From Burkholderiales bacterium (GTDB lineage Bacteria > Pseudomonadota > Gammaproteobacteria > Burkholderiales > Burkholderiaceae_C): DNA of 17,684 nt. The notes under the pieces are model-generated. The model had not been told where the DNA came from. It was given only the letters and a program-made list of their open reading frames with translations, and ran no database searches. Made by a program: the position numbers and the translations under genes. Every line of letters starts with the position of its first letter. Position 1 is the first letter of the stretch. Shown piece by piece: positions 13,969 to 17,684 of the stretch. The stretch lies in contig JANXTP010000199.1 in NCBI GenBank assembly GCA_025352345.1, forward strand, positions 1 through 17,684, written 5' to 3'.

Positions 13969-15690
13969 ATGACACTTCCTCCGAGTCCCGCTCCCCGCTT
14001 CGACACCTTCTTGCGCCACGACACACTGACGCAGTTGCTGGCCGAGTACGCCGCGGCTTACCCCGGGCTGGTGTCGGTGGTGTCGATCGGCAAGAGCCAC
14101 GAGGGCCGTGACATCTGGGCCGTGGTGGTGACGAATTCAGCCACCGGCATCGACACCGACAAGCCAGCGTTCTGGGCCGACGGCAACATCCACGCGGCCG
14201 AGCTGTGCGCCAGCACCGCCTGCCTGTATTACCTGCACCAGCTGGTCACCGGCCACGGCAGCGACCGCAACATCACCCAGCTGCTCGACACCCGCGTCGT
14301 CTACCTGTGCCCGCGGCTGAACCCCGACGGCGCCGAGCTGGCGCTGGCCGACCGGCCACGGCACATCCGCTCGTCCACACGGCGCTATCCGCATGCAGAA
14401 GCCGCGGTCGACGGCCTGACGGTGGAAGACATCGACGGCGACGGCCGCGTGCTGATGATGCGCATCCCTGACCCGCACGGCAGCTACAAGTGCAGCGAGC
14501 TGGACCCGCGCATGATGGTGACGCGCGAGCCGGGCGAGTTCGGCGGCGATTACTACCGCGTGATCCCCGAAGGCACGCTGCAGCAGTACGACGGCCTCAC
14601 AGTGCAAGTGAACCCCGATGCCGAAGGGCTGGATCTGAACCGCAATTTCCCGTCGCAGTGGCGGCAGGAACATGAGCAGCCTGGCGCCGGCCCCTACCCG
14701 ACCAGCGAGCCCGAAGTACGCGCCATGGTCGACTTCATCACCAGCCACCCGAACATCGGCGCGGTGGTCAGCTTCCACACCCACAGCGGCGTGATCCTGC
14801 GGCCCATGGGCACGCAAAGCGACGACGACATGATCCCCGAGGACCTGTGGTCGTTCAAGCGCTTCAGCGCGCTCGGCGCCAAGCTGACCGGCTACCCGGC
14901 GGTCAGCGCCTGGCACGAGTTCAAGTACCACCCGAAGGAGATCATCACCGGCACGCAGGACTGGGCCTATGAGCACCTGGGCATGCTGTTCTGGACGGTA
15001 GAGATCTGGTCGCCGAACGCCGAGGCCGGCATCACTGGCTACCCGTGGATCGACTGGTACCGCGAGCACCCGGTGGCCGATGACCTGAAGCTGTTGAAAT
15101 GGAGCGACGAGCAGTGCGGCGGGCAGGCCTATGCGCCATGGCGGCCGTTCCAGCACCCGCAGCTCGGCGTGGTGGAGATCGGCGGCTGGGACCACCAGAA
15201 CTACTGGCGCAACCCGCCGCCGCACCTGCGTGAACGCGAGGCCGCGCGCTTCCCGGCGTGGATGACGCAGCTCGCCTTGAGCCTGCCGAAGCTGGAGCTG
15301 CTGCGCACCGAAGTGCGCGCGCTCGGCCCCGACACCTGGCGCGTGCGGCTGGCGGTCGCCAACAGCGGCTGGCTGCCCTGCTACATCAGCAAGCGTGCGC
15401 TGGAACGCAAGGTGGTGCGCGGCGTGATGTTCGAACTGCACCTGCCCCAGCTCAATGGCAGCGCCGATCCGGCTGTCTCGCTGGTCAGCGGCCAGCTGCG
15501 CTACGAAGGCCCGCAGCTCGAAGGCCATGCGCCGGAAGAGTCGCTGCTGGGCCGCCAGGGCGAACACAACGCGACCCCCGACCGGGCCGTCGGCGAATGG
15601 GTGGTGCGGGCACCGCAGGGCACACGGCTGGCGCTGACGGCGCGGGCCGATCGCGCCGGCATCGTGCGGGCCGAGGTCAGCCTGGATTGA
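13969..15690 (+). CDS. M14-family zinc carboxypeptidase
   Basis: A 573-residue metallopeptidase. Zinc ligands are H75 and E78 (GNIHAAEL) and H270 (VVSFHTHSG). N224-R225 (LDLNRNFP) would hold the substrate carboxylate, and E345 (FWTVEIWSP) is the catalytic base, all in carboxypeptidase A order. LCPRLNPDGAE and an acidic DIDGDGR loop with VLMMRIPDPHGSYK are also seen in larger bacterial M14 proteins. Residues about 430-573 form a C-terminal beta-rich extension (VRLAVANSGWLPCYISKRAL) beyond the catalytic domain. No signal peptide is visible at ATG 13969, so it appears cytosolic, unlike many family members. The start has only a weak purine match upstream. It is isolated: the terminator at 13806-13834 lies before it and convergent pyrF after. 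The peptide substrate is unknown. Confidence 0.9.
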   Translation: MTLPPSPAPRFDTFLRHDTLTQLLAEYAAAYPGLVSVVSIGKSHEGRDIWAVVVTNSATGIDTDKPAFWADGNIHAAELCASTACLYYLHQLVTGHGSDRNITQLLDTRVVYLCPRLNPDGAELALADRPRHIRSSTRRYPHAEAAVDGLTVEDIDGDGRVLMMRIPDPHGSYKCSELDPRMMVTREPGEFGGDYYRVIPEGTLQQYDGLTVQVNPDAEGLDLNRNFPSQWRQEHEQPGAGPYPTSEPEVRAMVDFITSHPNIGAVVSFHTHSGVILRPMGTQSDDDMIPEDLWSFKRFSALGAKLTGYPAVSAWHEFKYHPKEIITGTQDWAYEHLGMLFWTVEIWSPNAEAGITGYPWIDWYREHPVADDLKLLKWSDEQCGGQAYAPWRPFQHPQLGVVEIGGWDHQNYWRNPPPHLREREAARFPAWMTQLALSLPKLELLRTEVRALGPDTWRVRLAVANSGWLPCYISKRALERKVVRGVMFELHLPQLNGSADPAVSLVSGQLRYEGPQLEGHAPEESLLGRQGEHNATPDRAVGEWVVRAPQGTRLALTARADRAGIVRAEVSLD

Positions 15691-15691
15691 T

Positions 15692-15730
15692 CGCGTCGAG
15701 ACGCGCCGGCGATCGGCTCGGCACCGAGCC
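15692..15730. terminator. Two hairpins between convergent peptidase and pyrF genes
   Basis: CGCGT (15692-15696) pairs with ACGCG (15701-15705) around CGAG, and GGCTCG (15715-15720) pairs with CGAGCC (15725-15730) around GCAC. Both fill the 41-base gap between two stop codons. Neither is followed by a T-run on either strand, so a role in ending both transcripts is plausible but unproven. Confidence 0.4.
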
Positions 15731-15731
15731 C

Positions 15732-16574
15732 TCAGCGAGCGCTGTTCAACTGCTGGCGCGTCGCCTCGGCAACACGCCGCGCGGCGTCAGCAAAGTCATC
15801 GCCAGCACTCGCGTACAACACCGCGCGCGATGAGTTGACCGCAATCGGGCCGGTGGTGTTTCCGTTCTGCGCACGCCACCCTGCGCGCACCGTCGCCACC
15901 GCATCGCCGCCCTGCGCACCAACCCCCGGGATCAGCAGCGGCAGCGTCGGCGCCAGCTCGCGCACCCGCGCGATCTCGGCGGGAAAGGTCGCGCCGACCA
16001 CCAGGCCGAGCTGGCCGGTGCGGTTCCACGGGCCCTGAGCCAACCGCGCGATGTGCTCGTACAGCAGGTCGCCGGGCTGCCCGTCGGCGCCGACGATGCG
16101 CTGCGCTTGCAGGTCCGAGCCGCCGGGATTAGACGTGCGGCACAGCAGGATCAAGCCCTTGTCGGCGTAGTCCAGGTAAGGCTCGATCGAGTCGTGCCCC
16201 ATGAACGGCGAGAGCGTCACCGCGTCGGCCCGGTAGCGCTCGAAGGCCTCACGGGCGTACTGCTGCGCGGTGCTGCCGATGTCGCCGCGCTTCGCGTCGA
16301 GGATCACCGGCACGGCAGGCGCCACCGCATGGATGTGCGCGATCAGCGCTTCCAGCTGCTCCTCGGCGCGGTGCGCGGCGAAGTAGGCAATCTGCGGCTT
16401 GAACGCGATCGCCAGGTCTTTCGTGGCATCGACGATGGCGGAGCAGAAGTCGAAGATGCGGCTGGCATCGCCTTTCCAGGCGCCCGGAAACTTCGACGGC
16501 TCGGGGTCGAGACCGATGCAGAGCAGCGAGTTGTTGAGGAGCTCGGCAGCGAGCAGTTGGTCGGTGAAGCTCAT
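15732..16574 (-). CDS. pyrF: Orotidine 5'-phosphate decarboxylase (long type)
   Basis: A 280-residue cytosolic enzyme that decarboxylates OMP to UMP, the last step of pyrimidine nucleotide synthesis. The catalytic set D93-x-K95-x2-D98 is in ILDAKRGDIGST, with K59 in AFKPQIAYF completing it; LCIGLDPEPSKFP and LIPGVGAQGGD bind the base and phosphate. At about 280 residues it belongs to the longer subgroup found in many Burkholderiales, actinobacteria and others, not the E. coli type of about 245. The start ATG 16574 is the natural N-terminus, although no Shine-Dalgarno is seen. It follows purB by 24 bases on the same strand and is probably co-transcribed, pairing a pyrimidine and a purine gene. 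Confidence 0.96.
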   Translation of the reverse strand: MSFTDQLLAAELLNNSLLCIGLDPEPSKFPGAWKGDASRIFDFCSAIVDATKDLAIAFKPQIAYFAAHRAEEQLEALIAHIHAVAPAVPVILDAKRGDIGSTAQQYAREAFERYRADAVTLSPFMGHDSIEPYLDYADKGLILLCRTSNPGGSDLQAQRIVGADGQPGDLLYEHIARLAQGPWNRTGQLGLVVGATFPAEIARVRELAPTLPLLIPGVGAQGGDAVATVRAGWRAQNGNTTGPIAVNSSRAVLYASAGDDFADAARRVAEATRQQLNSAR

Positions 16575-16598
16575 GGGGTGATCGGGCGTGCGCAGACT

Positions 16599-17684
16599 TC
16601 AAACCCGCCGCGCCAGCTCCGCTGCCAGGCCGACATACGACCCCGGCGTCATCGCCAGCAGCCGCTCTTTCTCTGCCGCCGGAATCTCCAGCGTCGCGAT
16701 GAATTCCTGGATCGACTCGCGGGTGATGGTCTTGCCGCGCGTTAGCTCCTTGAGTCGCTCGTACGGGTTCGGCAGGCTGTAGCGGCGCATCACGGTCTGG
16801 ATCGGTTCGGCCAGCACTTCCCAGGCGTCGTCGAGGTCGGCCGCCAGGCGCGCCTCGTTGACTTCGAGCTTGCCCAGGCCGCGCAGCAGGCTGTCGGCAC
16901 CGAGCAGCGCGTAGCCGAGCGCCACGCCCATGTTGCGCAGCACGGTGCTGTCGGTCAGGTCGCGCTGCAGGCGGCTGATCGGCAGCTTCTGGCTCATGTG
17001 CGTCAACATCGAATTCGCCAGGCCGAAGTTGCCTTCGGCGTTCTCGAAGTCGATCGGGTTGACCTTGTGCGGCATCGTGCTGCTGCCGATCTCGCCTTCC
17101 TTCAAGCGCTGCTTGAAGTAGCCCAGGCTGATGTAGCTCCACACGTCGCGCGACCAGTCGATCAGGATGGTGTTGCTGCGCGTCACCGCATCAAACAGCT
17201 CGGCCATGTAGTCGTGCGGTTCGATCTGGATCGTGTACGGGTTGAAGCTGAGCTTCAATTGCCGCTCGACGACGCGGCGGCTGAAGGCCTCCCAGTCGAC
17301 CTCGGGATACGCCGCCAGGTGCGCGTTGTAGTTGCCGACCGCGCCGTTCATCTTCGCGAGCAAGGCCACCGAAGCGATGCGCGCGCGCGCCGTTGTCAGT
17401 CGCGCGACCACGTTGGCGATCTCTTTGCCGACGGTGGTCGGGCTCGCGGTCTGACCGTGCGTGCGAGCGAGCATCGCCACGGCGGCAAGCGTGTGCGCCA
17501 TCGCGGTCAGTTTGGCGACGAGCGCGTCGATCGCCGGCAGCAGCACCTCGTCTCGCGCGCTCTTGAGCATCAGGCCGTGGCTGGTGTTGTTGATGTCTTC
17601 GCTGGTGCAGGCGAAGTGCACGAACTCGGCCGCCGCCTTCAGCTCGACCCTCGATGCCATGCGCGACTTGAGCCAGTACTCGAC
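16599..17684 (-). CDS. purB: Adenylosuccinate lyase (5' end beyond the window)
   Basis: The 361 C-terminal residues of a fumarase-superfamily lyase that acts twice in purine synthesis, splitting SAICAR to AICAR and adenylosuccinate to AMP, with release of fumarate. FVHFACTSEDINN, MLARTHGQTASPTTVGKE (catalytic His) and the signature loop GEIGSSTMPHKVNP are all present, followed by SRLQRDLTDSTVLRNMGVA. The frame is open to the right edge (VEYWLKSRM precedes the internal Met at 17660), and E. coli PurB also has sequence before this point, so roughly the first 95 residues lie outside. Met 17660 is not the start. pyrF lies 24 bases downstream. Confidence 0.96.
   Translation of the reverse strand, partial: VEYWLKSRMASRVELKAAAEFVHFACTSEDINNTSHGLMLKSARDEVLLPAIDALVAKLTAMAHTLAAVAMLARTHGQTASPTTVGKEIANVVARLTTARARIASVALLAKMNGAVGNYNAHLAAYPEVDWEAFSRRVVERQLKLSFNPYTIQIEPHDYMAELFDAVTRSNTILIDWSRDVWSYISLGYFKQRLKEGEIGSSTMPHKVNPIDFENAEGNFGLANSMLTHMSQKLPISRLQRDLTDSTVLRNMGVALGYALLGADSLLRGLGKLEVNEARLAADLDDAWEVLAEPIQTVMRRYSLPNPYERLKELTRGKTITRESIQEFIATLEIPAAEKERLLAMTPGSYVGLAAELARRV

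Noticed and set aside
14137..15567. 476-codon minus-strand frame opposite the M14 peptidase
   Set aside because: The plus strand encodes a complete zinc peptidase with all catalytic residues; the antisense product is low-complexity and unlike any family I know.

Overview
The window is about 17.7 kb of high-GC, densely coding chromosomal DNA. The product set is a type II NADH dehydrogenase, an ECF/RskA sigma pair, a Kdo hydroxylase-family protein, a YafJ-like amidotransferase, a DUF4382 lipoprotein and a long-form OMP decarboxylase. Together with the codon bias this suggests a betaproteobacterium of the order Burkholderiales, perhaps near the Leptothrix/Rubrivivax group. That is an inference from gene types; there is no rRNA here to confirm it. 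I see no tRNA, rRNA, CRISPR array, insertion sequence, prophage or integration site, and no gene-free stretch longer than about 200 bases.

Layout, left to right. At 1-63 there may be the tail of a gene that starts outside. A small secreted PsiF-repeat protein (193-504, +) converges on a LysR regulator (520-1461, -). The LysR gene diverges from malate synthase G (1608-3797, +) across an AT-rich promoter region with a TACATT/AATGTA dyad. A rightward run follows: FMN-dependent azoreductase (3864-4490), ECF sigma factor (4629-5186), RskA-type anti-sigma factor (5183-5914, ATGA overlap with the sigma gene) and type II NADH dehydrogenase (6010-7362). A leftward three-gene block lies at 10300-7370: UDP-glucuronate 4-epimerase-like enzyme, flippase-like membrane protein (TTGA overlap) and Kdo hydroxylase-like Fe(II)/2-oxoglutarate enzyme (TTG start with a strong Shine-Dalgarno sequence). 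Divergent from it are a geranylgeranyl-reductase-family flavoprotein (10345-11670) and a YafJ-like amidotransferase (11682-12443), 11 bases apart. Next come a DUF4382 lipoprotein whose signal peptide is out of frame with its body (12569-13784), a clear intrinsic terminator (13806-13834), an M14 metallopeptidase (13969-15690), and leftward pyrF (15732-16574) and purB (16599 to beyond the right edge).

How the genes may work together. Malate synthase G serves glyoxylate and C2 use, and the divergent LysR gene is its obvious candidate regulator. The sigma/anti-sigma pair is a membrane-signal switch flanked by two quinone-linked flavoenzymes, which could form a redox-stress group. The leftward block looks like envelope or LPS chemistry: a UDP-uronic acid epimerase, a polytopic membrane protein and a Kdo-modifying oxygenase. 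pyrF and purB are housekeeping nucleotide genes.

No new defence or mobile system is apparent. The points most worth a second look are the frameshift that separates the DUF4382 lipoprotein from its signal peptide, the possible three-gene envelope block, and the flavoprotein/YafJ pair of unknown function.
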